Shown in pieces: positions 1 to 6,982 of a stretch of 64,000 nucleotides of DNA; position 1 is the stretch's first letter, and each line of letters opens with the position of its first letter. The position numbers and the translations under genes are program-made. The notes below the pieces were generated by a model. The model was not told where the DNA came from. It worked only from the letters and a program-made list of their open reading frames with translations, and searched no databases. The stretch comes from CAIQPV01 sp964480365 (GTDB lineage Bacteria > Pseudomonadota > Gammaproteobacteria > Burkholderiales > Gallionellaceae), in the NCBI GenBank assembly GCA_964480365.1, contig CAYZPM010000001.1, positions 62,001 through 126,000 of the forward strand. Direction: 5' to 3'.

Positions 1-5
1 GCCCC

Positions 6-812
6 TTACCCCTTCACCGTTTTGTCCCGCTCTATTAACGCATACGCCGAATGGTTATGTATCGATTCAAAATTTTCCGACTCGACAACATAGGCCTCGA
101 CGCGCTCATCATCATTCAGCGCCGCCGCCACATCGCGCACCATGTCCTCGACAAACTTGGGATTGTCGTAAGCGCGTTCGGTGACAAATTTCTCGTCTGT
201 GCGCTTGAGCAGTCCATATAATTCGCAGGACGCCTGATCTTCGGCATAGCGCACCACTTCTTCTATCCACACCGAGCGTTTGGTGCGCACGGTGATGGTA
301 ACGTGCGAGCGCTGGTTGTGCGCGCCACGATCGGAAATTTTCTTGGAGCAGGGGCACAGGCTGGTGACCGGTACCTGCACCTTCATGGTAAAACGGTATT
401 GCCCGTCGTCAATCTCGCCGACGAAGGTGACATCGTAGTCCAGCAGACTCTGGACGTCTGACACCGGCGCGGTCTTATTGACGAAATAGGGGAAACTCAT
501 CTCGATGTAGCCGGATTTCGCTTCCAGTTTCTCCACCATCTCGCTCAGGATGCTCTGGAACGACTCCACCGAAATCTCGCGCCCGTGCTGGTTGAGTATT
601 TCGACGAAGCGCGACATGTGCGTACCCTTAAAATCGTGCGGCAGATACACGTACATGTTGAAAGTGGCGATGGTGTGCTGCACGCCGACGCTCTTGTCTT
701 TGACGACAACAGGATGGCGGATGCCCTTGATCCCCACCTTGTTGATCGCCAGATGGCGCGTGTCGGCCTGATTTTGCACATCGGCTATGGGTTTCGGTGC
801 GGGAGAATTCAT
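6..812 (-). CDS. folE2: GTP cyclohydrolase FolE2 (type IB)
   Basis: Converts GTP to 7,8-dihydroneopterin triphosphate, the entry step of folate (and pterin/queuosine-type) synthesis, in the cytoplasm. The 268-residue product has the length of the FolE2 family, which is unrelated in sequence to classical FolE. Visible signatures are SLCPCSKKISD around residues 151-161, with the conserved metal-binding cysteine, then GAHNQRSHV, and ESIHNHSAYA near the C-terminus. The ATG start is preceded by GAGAGGG at good spacing. It lies just downstream of dxs on the same strand with about 55 bp between them, so it may be co-transcribed with the isoprenoid genes. FolE2 often replaces FolE under zinc limitation in other bacteria; no Zur-like site was recognised here. 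Confidence 0.95.
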   Translation of the reverse strand: MNSPAPKPIADVQNQADTRHLAINKVGIKGIRHPVVVKDKSVGVQHTIATFNMYVYLPHDFKGTHMSRFVEILNQHGREISVESFQSILSEMVEKLEAKSGYIEMSFPYFVNKTAPVSDVQSLLDYDVTFVGEIDDGQYRFTMKVQVPVTSLCPCSKKISDRGAHNQRSHVTITVRTKRSVWIEEVVRYAEDQASCELYGLLKRTDEKFVTERAYDNPKFVEDMVRDVAAALNDDERVEAYVVESENFESIHNHSAYALIERDKTVKG

Positions 813-867
813 GGTTGCCCTCTCATTTGGATCAGTATTGGATAATTATAGCCAATACCCGATGTTT

Positions 868-2712
868 TTACTCGGGAATTTTTCGCAGAATGGAAGCGGC
901 GATGCCGACGGCATCCAGGCCGCAAGCAGCCAGCATCTGCGCTGGTTCGCCTTGTTCCAGAAATGCATCCGGCAAACCGAGATGCAACAACGGCACTGCC
1001 ACTCCGTGCCGTTGCAGACATTCCGCCACCGCGCTGCCTGCACCGCCCTGCACAGTATTTTCTTCCACCGTCACCAGCAGCGAATGTTCGCGCGCCAATT
1101 GCAGCACCAGCTCCTCGTCCAGCGGTTTGACGAAGCGCATATTGGCTACAGTGGCGTTGAGTTGTTGCGCCGCCGCCAGAGCGGGGGCGAGCATGGAGCC
1201 GAACGCCAGGATAGCGACTTTTGCGCCCACATGACGAACCTCGCCTTTGCCGATGGGCAGCACATGCATTTTCTTGTCCGTCGCCACGCCCGTCCCGCAA
1301 CCGCGCGGATAGCGTACCGCGCTCGGGGTATCGAGGTGGAACGCGGTAGTCAACATCTGCCGACATTCGTTCTCATCGGCAGGCGTCATCAGCGTCAAGT
1401 TGGGGATGCAGCGCAGAAAACTCAGGTCGAAGCTGCCCGCGTGCGTTGCGCCATCCGCGCCGACCAGCCCGCCCCGGTCAATCGCCAGCATCACCGGCAA
1501 ATTCTGAATGGCGATGTCGTGGATCAGCTGGTCATAAGCGCGCTGCAAAAAGGTGGAATAGATCGCTACCACCGGCTTCAACCCTTCGCATGCCAACCCG
1601 GCGGCGAAGGTCAGCGCATGCTGCTCGGCGATGCCAACGTCGAAATAGCGCTCGGGAAATTTCTGTGCGAATTCAACCATGCCCGAACCTTCGCACATCG
1701 CCGGGGTGATACCGACCAGCCGTTCATCCTGCTCCGCCATGTCGCACAGCCACTCGCCAAAAATCTGCGTGTAAGTTGGCTTGCCCGCTGCCTTGGGAGC
1801 AATGCCGTTGAGCGGATCAAACTTGCCCACGCCGTGGTACAACACGCAGTCTTCTTCCGCATGGGCGTAGCCCTTGCCTTTCTGTGTTACCACATGCAGG
1901 AACTGTGGCCCTTCGAGGTGGCGGATATTGTTTAGCGTGGTGACCAGCACATCGAGGTCGTGACCATCTATGGGGCCGATATAATTAAAACCGAATTCCT
2001 CGAACAGCGTGCCAGGAATGACCATGCCCTTAACGTGCTCCTCGGCGCGCTTGGCGAATTCCAGCACCGGCGGCATGCCCTTCAGCACCTTCTCGCTACC
2101 GCGCCACATCGCCGTATAGAAACCGCCAGACATTAGCTTGGCAAGGTAATTGTTAAGCGCACCGACCGGCGACGAAATGGACATGTCGTTGTCGTTGAGT
2201 ACCACCAGCAGGTTGGCATTCATGGCACCGGCGTTGTTGAGCGCCTCGAATGCCATGCCGCCGGTCATCGCTCCATCGCCGATGACCGCCACGGAGCGGC
2301 TGTCTGAACCAGCCAGCTTGGCCGCCACCGCCATGCCCAGCGCCGCCGAGATCGAAGTGCTGGAATGCCCCGTGCCGAAAGCATCGTAAGCGCTTTCAGC
2401 CCGCTTGGGAAAGCCGGAAATCCCGCCCGGCATGCGTAACTTGTCCATCGCTTCGCGCCGCCCGGTAAGAATTTTGTGCGCATAAGTCTGGTGTCCCACA
2501 TCCCACACCAGCTTGTCATGCGGCGTGTTGAACACATAGTGCAGCGCGACAGTTAACTCCACGGTGCCGAGATTAGAAGACAAGTGGCCGCCAGTCTTGC
2601 TCACCGATTCAATCAAGAACTGGCGCAATTCATTCGCCAGTTGCGGCAGTTGCTTGCGCTCCAGATGGCGCAGGTCGTCAGGGGTGTTGATGGTATTAAG
2701 GAAGGAATGCAT
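868..2712 (-). CDS. dxs: 1-deoxy-D-xylulose-5-phosphate synthase
   Basis: Condenses pyruvate and glyceraldehyde 3-phosphate with thiamine diphosphate, the first committed step of the MEP isoprenoid pathway. The 614-residue protein is the normal Dxs length. It shows the thiamine diphosphate motif GDGAMTGG followed by EALNNAG, the transketolase-type GIAEQHAL segment with the catalytic glutamate, and an intact C-terminal transketolase domain (QGGAGSAV). The ATG at 2712 follows GAGG; a TTG one codon upstream is possible but has no advantage. Downstream of ispA on the same strand, separated by about 150 bp holding palindromic repeats. The xseB-ispA-dxs order is common in proteobacteria and supplies prenyl precursors for quinones and for undecaprenyl carrier lipid. 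Confidence 0.97.
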   Translation of the reverse strand: MHSFLNTINTPDDLRHLERKQLPQLANELRQFLIESVSKTGGHLSSNLGTVELTVALHYVFNTPHDKLVWDVGHQTYAHKILTGRREAMDKLRMPGGISGFPKRAESAYDAFGTGHSSTSISAALGMAVAAKLAGSDSRSVAVIGDGAMTGGMAFEALNNAGAMNANLLVVLNDNDMSISSPVGALNNYLAKLMSGGFYTAMWRGSEKVLKGMPPVLEFAKRAEEHVKGMVIPGTLFEEFGFNYIGPIDGHDLDVLVTTLNNIRHLEGPQFLHVVTQKGKGYAHAEEDCVLYHGVGKFDPLNGIAPKAAGKPTYTQIFGEWLCDMAEQDERLVGITPAMCEGSGMVEFAQKFPERYFDVGIAEQHALTFAAGLACEGLKPVVAIYSTFLQRAYDQLIHDIAIQNLPVMLAIDRGGLVGADGATHAGSFDLSFLRCIPNLTLMTPADENECRQMLTTAFHLDTPSAVRYPRGCGTGVATDKKMHVLPIGKGEVRHVGAKVAILAFGSMLAPALAAAQQLNATVANMRFVKPLDEELVLQLAREHSLLVTVEENTVQGGAGSAVAECLQRHGVAVPLLHLGLPDAFLEQGEPAQMLAACGLDAVGIAASILRKIPE

Positions 2713-2738
2713 CAAGTTGCCTCAGGCAAAAATGCCGT

Positions 2739-2834
2739 GGTAGGTCGGGCTATGTCCGACAGTGTCAATTCCGCAGGGGCTATAGCCCCTAGCGGATTGC
2801 CTACCTTTGGTATGGTGGGCATAGCCCACCCTAC
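2739..2834. repeat. cluster of three palindromic repeats between ispA and dxs
   Basis: Three hairpin-forming units lie side by side: GTCGGGCTATGTCCGAC (about 2744-2760), an almost perfect palindrome around CCGCAGGGGCTATAGCCCC (2771-2795), and GGTGGGCATAGCCCACC (2814-2830) ending in CTAC. Units of the form GTAGGGTGGGC are common dispersed intergenic palindromes in betaproteobacteria. As part of a probable ispA-dxs transcript they could fold and affect mRNA stability or termination, but that is inference. Related hairpins occur at 9691-9721 and 13825-13914 in this window. Confidence 0.7.
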
Positions 2835-2861
2835 AAAAACTCTGCGTCATAGAAATTTTCA

Positions 2862-3758
2862 TCAGAACTTTCTCAGCACGACAAAGTCAGCGAGTTCGCG
2901 CAAGCGGCACGCTTCTTCGCCGAATCCGCCCAGCGCATCCAGCGCTTCGCCATGCAACTCTGCCACCATTTTTTTTGCCGCCTGCACGCCGAGTAGTGTG
3001 ACATAAGTGGGCTTATCATTGTCGGCGTCTTTGCCCGCAGTCTTGCCCAGCGTGGCGGTATCCGCTTCGCTGTCGAGCACATCGTCCACCACCTGAAAAG
3101 CCAACCCGACACATTTGCTGAATCGATCCAGCCGCTTCAGTCGCGCCTCGTCCAACGCCTCGCCGCAGTGCGCACCGAGCAACACGGCGGCACGGATCAG
3201 CGCGCCGGTCTTATGGATATGCATGAATTCGAGTTCCGGCAGGCTGAGTTGTTTTCCCACGCTGTCCAAATCTATCGCCTGCCCACCCGCCATGCCGCGC
3301 GAACCGGAGGCTGCGGCGAGCAGTTTGAGCATTTGCAATTGACGCGCCGGATCATCATTCAGCGGATGTTCTGCCAGCAATTGAAACGCCAGGCTTTGCA
3401 ACGCATCGCCCACCAGAAGTGCTATAGCCTCGTCGAATTGAACATGGCATGTCGGCTTACCACGGCGCAGCACATCGTTGTCCATGCACGGCATGTCGTC
3501 ATGCACCAGCGAATAGGCGTGAATCAGCTCGACCGCAGCGGCGGCGATGTTGACGCGCGCGACATCCGCCCCGACCAACTCGCCTGCGGCAAAAGCCAGC
3601 AACGGGCGTACACGCTTGCCTCCATCCAGCACGCTGTAGCGCATGGCTGCGTGCAGGCGTTCAGGCGCAACATCTGCCGATGGCAGCAAGTTGCGCAATA
3701 CGTCCTCGAAGCGATTCTGGTGGGCGCTAGCCCAAGACTGAAAATTAAGCGCTGACAT
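2862..3758 (-). CDS. ispA: polyprenyl synthetase (farnesyl diphosphate synthase type)
   Basis: Chain-elongating trans-prenyltransferase that builds farnesyl (or geranylgeranyl) diphosphate from IPP and DMAPP. At 298 residues it matches IspA. The first aspartate-rich motif is DDMPCMDND in the segment HDDMPCMDNDVLRRGKPT, the second is the DDVLDSEAD segment, and the GGQAIDLDS and KTGALI motifs are also present. The ATG at 3758 overlaps the xseB stop as TGATG; a GTG one codon earlier is the alternative. This coupling and the following dxs make an xseB-ispA-dxs unit. Confidence 0.95.
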   Translation of the reverse strand: MSALNFQSWASAHQNRFEDVLRNLLPSADVAPERLHAAMRYSVLDGGKRVRPLLAFAAGELVGADVARVNIAAAAVELIHAYSLVHDDMPCMDNDVLRRGKPTCHVQFDEAIALLVGDALQSLAFQLLAEHPLNDDPARQLQMLKLLAAASGSRGMAGGQAIDLDSVGKQLSLPELEFMHIHKTGALIRAAVLLGAHCGEALDEARLKRLDRFSKCVGLAFQVVDDVLDSEADTATLGKTAGKDADNDKPTYVTLLGVQAAKKMVAELHGEALDALGGFGEEACRLRELADFVVLRKF

Positions 3759-4000
3759 CACGACTGACTTGCGTCACCCGTAATCTGAAAAGCCTTCAAC
3801 GTTCCCTCTTCCAGTACGCGCACCTGCTGCTGTGCATCTTCCAGGCGGCTACGGCAATGCTGCAACAACTCGGCACCGCGCTTGTATGCGGCCAGCGAAG
3901 CTTCCAATGACAGCTTGCCCGACTCCATATCGGCGACCACCTGCTCCAGTTCGGCTAGCGCCGCCTCGAAACCTTGAGTTTTCTGGGATTTCCCGACCAT
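3758..4000 (-). CDS. xseB: exodeoxyribonuclease VII small subunit
   Basis: Small subunit of exonuclease VII, which degrades single-stranded DNA together with XseA (not in this window). The 80-residue protein has the family pattern FEAALAELEQVVADMESGKLSLE, with KRGAELLQHC and LEDAQQQV in the coiled-coil half. The frame stays open upstream to 4162, but the ATG at 4000 gives the usual family start and length. Its stop overlaps the ispA ATG. It is the first gene of the minus-strand xseB-ispA-dxs group. Confidence 0.93.
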   Translation of the reverse strand: MVGKSQKTQGFEAALAELEQVVADMESGKLSLEASLAAYKRGAELLQHCRSRLEDAQQQVRVLEEGTLKAFQITGDASQS

Positions 4001-4160
4001 TTCCGTATCCGTTTGCAAAGAGGCGCATTCTACCGAAAGGCCCGGCCCTAAACAATTTTTTACGTTACAAGGAAGTTTTATGGCAAGAAAATCAAGACAA
4101 TCTTCAGCAGTTTCATCAGGACAGACTACGTGAGGTATTTTGATTATTGCGCAGTTGAAC

Positions 4161-4193
4161 AAAAAAGGCTCGGCGAAGAGCCGAGCCTTTTTT
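4161..4193. terminator. bidirectional rho-independent terminator
   Basis: A perfect 14-bp inverted repeat (AAAAAAGGCTCGGC, loop GAAGA, then its complement ending in six T) spans these positions. Runs of T follow the stem on either strand, so it can stop transcription both ways. On the minus strand it lies 36 bp after the stop of the small membrane gene at 4229-4318, and that gene is its most obvious client. It also insulates xseB from upstream transcription. Confidence 0.9.
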
Positions 4194-4228
4194 GCTATTG
4201 CCAGTTAAAGCAACAAGTTGCGATTTTT

Positions 4229-4318
4229 CTAATTTTTGGGTTTGCCAGAAAAAATTATGATGAGTGAAACAATGATAAATGGCGAAAAAACGAATGGCAG
4301 CATCAGCATAGTTGGCAT
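4229..4318 (-). CDS. 29-residue single-span membrane protein
   Basis: A short frame starts at ATG 4318, preceded by a strong ribosome-binding site (GGAGG, 7-8 nt upstream), and stops at 4229. The product begins MPTMLMLPFVFSPF and continues through a hydrophobic stretch (IIVSLIIIF) to the basic tail SGKPKN, which is the profile of a one-helix inner-membrane miniprotein. It is followed by the strong terminator at 4161-4193 and preceded by AT-rich DNA, so it looks like its own transcription unit. I do not recognise the family. It is not KdpF, which is encoded separately on the other strand. Small accessory subunits of respiratory or transport complexes have this shape, but no partner is evident nearby. 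Confidence 0.6.
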   Translation of the reverse strand: MPTMLMLPFVFSPFIIVSLIIIFSGKPKN

Positions 4319-4829
4319 GGTATTCCCTCCGAGAGTTAGAAAATAGTGTCTATTATTTAGCTTTAACAATCATCAAAAAAATCTGACGGTTTTAATCAAG
4401 ATCATAATAGCCAAGCATAAGACTCGGGAATTCTGCCACTTAGTATTTTATTTGACAAGTAAAATATAACCATATAATCATTAATGTAACATGGTTATTA
4501 TGATTATGCCGTAACGCTCAGCTATGAATTGCCACTAATAGCCTATGGTTAGCCTTTAAGACATCTCTAATAATCCAATGTTTGTCGCCATGCATCCAAA
4601 ACCTTCAGGCAAGAAACCAAGCCCCTCTTTAACTCTGCCTGGTTTACACCGATGCGTGACTTCACACAAATACCCTCAATGCAGTATTGCTTTGCGCTAT
4701 TAGTTGACGCACTGTCTGCCCAGCCATGAATCTTTATAACTTTTTTACACCCATGGGATTCATCTTTACACCGATTTAATTTGACTTTCTCTACTATGCA
4801 GCCCGCATTTACCCACAAGGAGCAAACAA
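4319..4829. other. AT-rich intergenic region, divergent promoter zone
   Basis: About 510 bp without a convincing gene. Positions 4320-4560 are markedly AT-rich and should hold the promoter of the minus-strand miniprotein. The right half should hold the kdp promoter. I found no clear KdpE site or convincing -35/-10 pair. A minus-strand frame over 4567-4818 exists but starts with TTG, lacks a ribosome site and runs over the kdp leader, so I do not call it. Confidence 0.5.
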
Positions 4830-4922
4830 ATGGACTGGTTATATTTATTGCTGATTATTGCCTTATTCGGCCTGAGTGATTTGCTGATACGCGGCATCGA
4901 AAAACTGAGGGGGCCACAATGA
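4830..4922 (+). CDS. 30-residue membrane protein at the head of the kdp operon
   Basis: ATG at 4830 is preceded by AAGGAG and reads 30 codons to TGA at 4920-4922. The product starts MDWLYLLLIIALFGLSDLLI and ends RGIEKLRGPQ: one membrane helix with a basic end. Its stop overlaps the kdpF start (AATGA), so the two are translationally coupled. Similar tiny proteins precede kdpF in other proteobacterial kdp operons as I recall them, and their role is not established. It is separate from KdpF, the next frame. It probably associates with or stabilises the KdpFABC complex; this is inference from position. Confidence 0.65.
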   Translation: MDWLYLLLIIALFGLSDLLIRGIEKLRGPQ

Positions 4923-5008
4923 CTTTTTACATTCTGGGCGGCATCGTCGCCCTTGGCTTAATGGTTTATCTCGTCATCGCTTTACTTAAACCGGAGTTGT
5001 TTTCATGA
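4919..5008 (+). CDS. kdpF: K+-transporting ATPase KdpF subunit
   Basis: A 29-residue one-helix protein starting MTFYILGGIVALGLMVYLVI and ending ALLKPELFS. Length, position immediately before kdpA, and the pattern of a hydrophobic helix followed by LLKPE match KdpF, the small subunit that stabilises the KdpABC complex. Its ATG overlaps the stop of the upstream miniprotein and its TGA overlaps the kdpA ATG (ATGA), giving a tightly coupled start to the operon. Confidence 0.85.
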   Translation: MTFYILGGIVALGLMVYLVIALLKPELFS

Positions 5009-6813
5009 GTGCCAACGGATTATTGCAAATTGCCTTGTTCCTCGGGGTGCTGCTTGCTTTGGCGAAGCCACTCGGCTGGTACATGGCGCGGGTGTATGAG
5101 GGTAATCTACCCGCGTTCGTGCGCTGGATAGCCCCGATCGAAAATATGTTTTACCGCCTATGCGGCGTGGACAGCAAGGATGAAATGCGCTGGACCCGCT
5201 ATGCGCTGGCGATGTTGTGGTTTGCACTGCTCGGTGTGCTGACTGTATATGCGATGCAGCGCCTGCAAGGCATGCTGCCACTGAATCCTCAAGCATTTGG
5301 CGCAGTCAGCCCTGACTCTTCCTTCAATACCGCGATCAGCTTCCTGACCAACACCAACTGGCAGGGTTATAGCGGTGAATCCACGATGAGCTATCTGGTT
5401 CAGATGGCGGCGCTGGCGGTGCAGAACTTCTTCTCCGCTGCCGCTGGTATGGCTGTGCTGGTGGCGCTGATACGAGGCTTTGCGCGTCACACGATGGAAA
5501 CTATCGGCAACTTCTGGGTGGATATGACCCGCAGCATTATTTTCATCCTGCTGCCGCTCTCCACGGTGCTGGCGCTGGCGTTGGTCAGTCAAGGGGTGAT
5601 ACAGAATTTCTCCGCCTATCAGACCGTGCCAACGGTGGAAACGATTACTTACGACAATCCAAAGATGGATGCCGCCGGTAATCCGGTGAAAGACGCTTCC
5701 GGCAATCCGGTCACCGAGAAGGCAACCACGAAAGAACAGAGTATTGCCCTTGGCCCAGTCGCTTCACAGGAGGCGATCAAGCAGCTCGGCACCAACGGCG
5801 GTGGCTTCTTCAACGCCAACTCGGCGCATCCTTACGAGAATCCTACGCCCTTCTCCAATTTCCTGGCGATGATAGCGATGTTCGTGATTCCTGCCGCGCT
5901 GTGCTACACCTTTGGCAGCATGGTAGGTGACACGCGCCAAGGCTGGGCGATCCTCGTCGCCATGACAATATTGTTCCTCGGTTTCCTCGCCGTGGCGGAA
6001 TACGCCGAGCAAAGTGGCAACCCAGCCTTTACCGCATTGGGTGTTGACCAGAGCGCTTCTGCCACGCAACCCGGCGGAAATATGGAAGGAAAAGAAACGC
6101 GCTTCGGCATCGTCAATTCCGCCCTGTTCGCTACCATCACCACAGGAGCTTCCTGCGGTGCGGTGAACTCCATGCATGATTCCTTTACGCCCTTGGGCGG
6201 ACTGGTTCCGATGGCGCAAATCCAGCTAGGTGAAGTGATCTTCGGCGGGGTGGGCTCCGGCTTATACGGGATGCTGGTGTATGCCGTGATTGCAGTGTTC
6301 CTGGCCGGACTGATGATAGGCCGCACGCCGGAATATCTGGGCAAGAAGATCGATGCGTTCGATATCAAGATGGCTTCGCTGGTAATCCTGATTCCGCCCA
6401 TGATCATTCTCGGCGGAACGGCCATCGCCGTGCTGATGGATGGGGGCAAGGCAGGCGTTGCCAACCCCGGTGCCCACGGCTTCAGCGAGATCCTGTATGC
6501 GTTCTCCTCGGCTGTCGGCAACAACGGCAGTGCTTTCGCTGGCATCTCCGCCAACACGCCGTTTTATAACACCGCCCTGGGCTTTGAGATGTTCTTCGGA
6601 CGCATCTGGCTGATGATCCCGGTGCTGGCGCTGGCCGGTTCGCTGGCGGCTAAAAAACGCATCCCCGCCAGCATCGGCAGCATGGCGACCCACACACAGA
6701 TGTTCGTTTGGCTGCTCATCGGCACAGTGCTATTGGTGGGTGCACTGAACTTTGTCCCGGCGCTGGCGCTGGGTCCGGTGATCGAACATTTGAACATGAT
6801 GGGTGCGCATTAA
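5005..6813 (+). CDS. kdpA: K+-transporting ATPase subunit A (channel-like)
   Basis: Membrane subunit that binds and conducts K+ in the high-affinity KdpFABC pump. The 602-residue protein is a little longer than the E. coli one and has about ten hydrophobic segments. The four selectivity-filter-like loops are visible: TNTNWQGYSGE (about 113), GTNGGGFFNANSAHP (about 263), TTGASCGAVNSMHD (about 378) and SSAVGNNGSAFAGI (about 499). A hydrophilic insert with short DASGNPV/AAGNPV repeats at about 215-240 is somewhat enlarged. First large gene of the operon; kdpB follows after about 170 bp holding a dispersed repeat. Confidence 0.97.
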   Translation: MSANGLLQIALFLGVLLALAKPLGWYMARVYEGNLPAFVRWIAPIENMFYRLCGVDSKDEMRWTRYALAMLWFALLGVLTVYAMQRLQGMLPLNPQAFGAVSPDSSFNTAISFLTNTNWQGYSGESTMSYLVQMAALAVQNFFSAAAGMAVLVALIRGFARHTMETIGNFWVDMTRSIIFILLPLSTVLALALVSQGVIQNFSAYQTVPTVETITYDNPKMDAAGNPVKDASGNPVTEKATTKEQSIALGPVASQEAIKQLGTNGGGFFNANSAHPYENPTPFSNFLAMIAMFVIPAALCYTFGSMVGDTRQGWAILVAMTILFLGFLAVAEYAEQSGNPAFTALGVDQSASATQPGGNMEGKETRFGIVNSALFATITTGASCGAVNSMHDSFTPLGGLVPMAQIQLGEVIFGGVGSGLYGMLVYAVIAVFLAGLMIGRTPEYLGKKIDAFDIKMASLVILIPPMIILGGTAIAVLMDGGKAGVANPGAHGFSEILYAFSSAVGNNGSAFAGISANTPFYNTALGFEMFFGRIWLMIPVLALAGSLAAKKRIPASIGSMATHTQMFVWLLIGTVLLVGALNFVPALALGPVIEHLNMMGAH

Positions 6814-6833
6814 CCCAAAGATATTCACTTAAC

Positions 6834-6902
6834 CGTTCGTGGTGAGCTTGTCGAACCACCAGCCACGCAATCAGAGCCCTTCGACAAGCTCAGGGCGAAC
6901 GG
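6834..6902. repeat. dispersed inverted repeat (TTCGACAAGCTCA type) inside the kdp operon
   Basis: The kdpA-kdpB gap carries CGTTCGTGGTGAGCTTGTCG, then AACCACCAGCCAC, and 20 bp further TTCGACAAGCTCAGGGCGAACGG in the opposite orientation. The two arms are imperfect complements, so the unit can fold as a large hairpin. Nearly the same sequence, reverse-complemented, is at 55711-55803 where it is expanded into tandem copies. This is a REP-like mobile intergenic sequence. Its presence splits the otherwise compact kdp operon. Confidence 0.75.
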
Positions 6903-6982
6903 AATTTTCATAAGTAGGTAGCTCGACATTAACCCATGGATTGCAGGTCGGGTTTCGACCCGACACAGAAGGAGAGATTTGC

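Noticed and set aside
787..1935. Long plus-strand frame of 382 codons
   Set aside because: Lies wholly antisense to dxs, which is certain; the frame is a by-product of GC-rich codon use.
3832..4143. Plus-strand frame opposite xseB ending QENQDNLQQFHQDRLREVF
   Set aside because: Mostly antisense to xseB. The C-terminal stretch looks protein-like, but no start or family could be supported, so it was not called even as a gene remnant.
4567..4818. 83-codon minus-strand frame upstream of kdp
   Set aside because: TTG start, no ribosome site, overlaps the region expected to hold the kdp promoter, and the product has no recognisable features.
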